Source: Theropithecus gelada (lineage: Eukaryota; Chordata; Mammalia; Primates; Cercopithecidae). From it: 64,000 nt of DNA. This document shows, one piece after another, positions 56,776-64,000 of this stretch. The position numbers were made by a program, and so were the translations under genes. Every line of letters starts with the position of its first letter. Within the stretch, counting starts at the first letter, position 1. Location: positions 70,388,940-70,452,939 of the forward strand of contig NC_037668.1 in the NCBI RefSeq assembly GCF_003255815.1. The letters are read 5' to 3'. The notes beneath the pieces were generated by a model. It had not been told where the DNA came from and made no database searches. It was given only the letters and a program-made list of their open reading frames with translations.

Positions 56776-58246
56776 GGCACCCAGAGGAAAACTTTTGCAG
56801 TTATCATTCATGATTAGGGAGGCAGGACTCTGGGGAGCCTATTTAGGGTCGGGTGGCCACACCCTCTGACCAGAGACTGGACAAGACCCTGTGGTGCCCC
56901 GGTGGATGTGCAGGGCCGGCCAGGCCAGGCGCTGAGGGGTCAGTCCCCCAGCAGCTCCCTGCCATTTGTGTCATTCCTCCTGCCCCTGCCCTCGACTGCA
57001 GTGTACGTGGCAGTCATCTCATCCGACTTGGTTTCCATCACTTTCCCTCTCAGAGTCAAGCTCGAAGGAGAAGCCGAGCGGCGTTCTTAAGATCTGGGGA
57101 CTTGGTGGGAGATGTGGTCACAAGGCAGGTGGTGGAGGCCAGAATGGGGCTGGCCAAGGAAGGTGCATAGCAGGGAAGGGGAGGTTCTGTGATGGATGCT
57201 CTCCCCAGAAGCCTGCTATGCAGTGGCCAAAGAGACTTGGATACACTGGAGAGGGTTTGGAGTGGGAGAGGTCTGAGCATGAGGGGCGGGGCTGGCACAC
57301 TTTGGTTCCGGGAGATGTAGGACAAAGGACTCTGGCCTTGGGACTGACCTGGGCTGGTTTCCCTACATTCCTCTCCGGCCCTTCCCCCTCTATACTAAGC
57401 GGGGATGGTACCTGGACTTCAAGACCAAAAGCCCTTCTAACTCTGACAGTACTGCTGGGTGCAGCAAGCAGTTCCAGCCACAGTCTCTGGGCAGCCTCAG
57501 GCTGTCCCCTCCCCACTCTGGTTCTAGGAAAATACCTTGGACCTCAGCTGGATGCTGGGGATCAGGAGAGGAAGAATGGTAGGTGTGGAAACAAGGGGCA
57601 GGATTCGGGGTGAGCAGAGCTGGGGGCTGCAGACCTTGCTCAGGACAGTCCTGATGCCCGCAAGCTCCTAACGCCCTCCCCACATTCCCTTTTCTACATA
57701 GGGAGCTCCTACACTGTGTTCCCTCATCTATCTCTGATCCCCAGCATCCAGCTGGAGGGCCTTCCAGGAACTGTCCCTTCCCTTAGGAGGTCTCTGGAGC
57801 ACAGTAACAGGGGCAGGGTTTACTACCTTGGGGCCTCTTTCCACACCAGGGGCTCCGTGACCCAGGGGCCTGCTCCCAGAGCTGGGCCAGGCCTCAGAGG
57901 CAGCCTCCAGGAGTGGGTGGGGTCTCCCATCAAGGAGGACCTCGAGCCAAGGCCAAGGCCAGGCTTGGGAGGGGGTTCCCTAGACAGGGGGTAGGAGCCC
58001 TGAATTGTCTCCTGCTCAGCCTTGGATGTGCTGTGTAACCCACCCTGGACCTCTGTCTCCTCATCTTTCTGCCCAAGAGCCCCAGGGGTCAGCACTGACC
58101 ACTCTGACCCAGGCCCCGTCCAAGTCACGCCGAGGACAGACTGAATGACACCATGATTGGGGCTGGATGTTCACTTCTCTTTCCAAAAAATATGAAACAC
58201 AGAGTCTAGGTATGGCAGGGGACAGAGCCTGGCTGGGGACTGGACA
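56776..58246 (-). other. CLDN19: CLDN19 downstream region, likely part 3' UTR
   Basis: GC-rich DNA after the CLDN19 stop. No clear AATAAA was found on the minus strand near the expected end, so the 3' end is left open. Plus-strand ORFs (for example 56966-57613) lack coding support. Confidence 0.45.

Positions 58247-64000
<5,754 letters not shown>

Noticed and set aside
56966..57613. 215-codon plus-strand ORF
   Set aside because: Unrecognised, GC-rich region on the strand opposite to CLDN19; no splice or family support.

Overview
The window is nuclear DNA of a catarrhine primate, most likely human. It holds about 50 Alu elements, some with AluY-like diagnostics, plus L1, L2, MIR, MER5-like and Tigger repeats. 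Two protein-coding genes are recognisable: YBX1 (Y-box binding protein 1, plus strand, complete) and CLDN19 (claudin-19, minus strand, complete CDS). This pair places the window at the human 1p34.2 locus by general knowledge of the map. No bacterial or episomal features, CRISPR arrays, rRNA or intact tRNA genes were seen.

Layout. 1-5150: intergenic, Alu-rich, with an L2 tail split by two Alus and an unusual ~210 bp inverted duplication (1068-1276 versus 3652-3867). 5180-6790: CpG island with the YBX1 promoter, exon 1 and the start of intron 1. 5828-25834: YBX1 in eight exons; seven coding exons sum to 975 nt, giving 324 aa plus stop. Exons 2-4 carry the cold-shock domain, and the tiny 34-nt exon 3 carries its RNP2 strand. 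Intron 2 (10.2 kb) holds a Tigger transposon, MIR, Alus and a possible antisense retrocopy. 25.8-57 kb: repeat-dominated intergenic DNA. It includes a near full-length antisense L1 (about 30.2-39.4 kb) interrupted by more than ten antisense Alus, then a broken sense L1 (about 44.0-49.5 kb) filled with sense Alus. About 58.2-63.4 kb: CLDN19, five coding exons summing to 675 nt (224 aa plus stop), with an alternative exon 4 read-through end. The final 0.6 kb is upstream flank of CLDN19.

The two genes converge and are functionally unrelated. YBX1 is a broadly expressed nucleic-acid-binding regulator of transcription, splicing and translation driven from a CpG-island promoter. CLDN19 is a tissue-restricted tight-junction protein of kidney and eye.

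The most unusual structures are: the inverted duplication upstream of YBX1; a composite insertion at 43555-44040 (28-bp direct repeats around a 124-bp copy of DNA from 1.4 kb upstream, followed by an Alu whose 5' head is inverted); a ~60 bp tandem duplication split by an Alu inside L1; a sharp switch in Alu strand near 39.5 kb that follows L1 strand composition; a possible antisense retrocopy in YBX1 intron 2; and, in CLDN19, a 5' splice site whose bases also encode a claudin-type YV C-terminus. Exon borders were set by GT/AG sites and reading-frame continuity. Repeat family names come from recognition of consensus-like stretches, not from a database search, and repeat borders are approximate.
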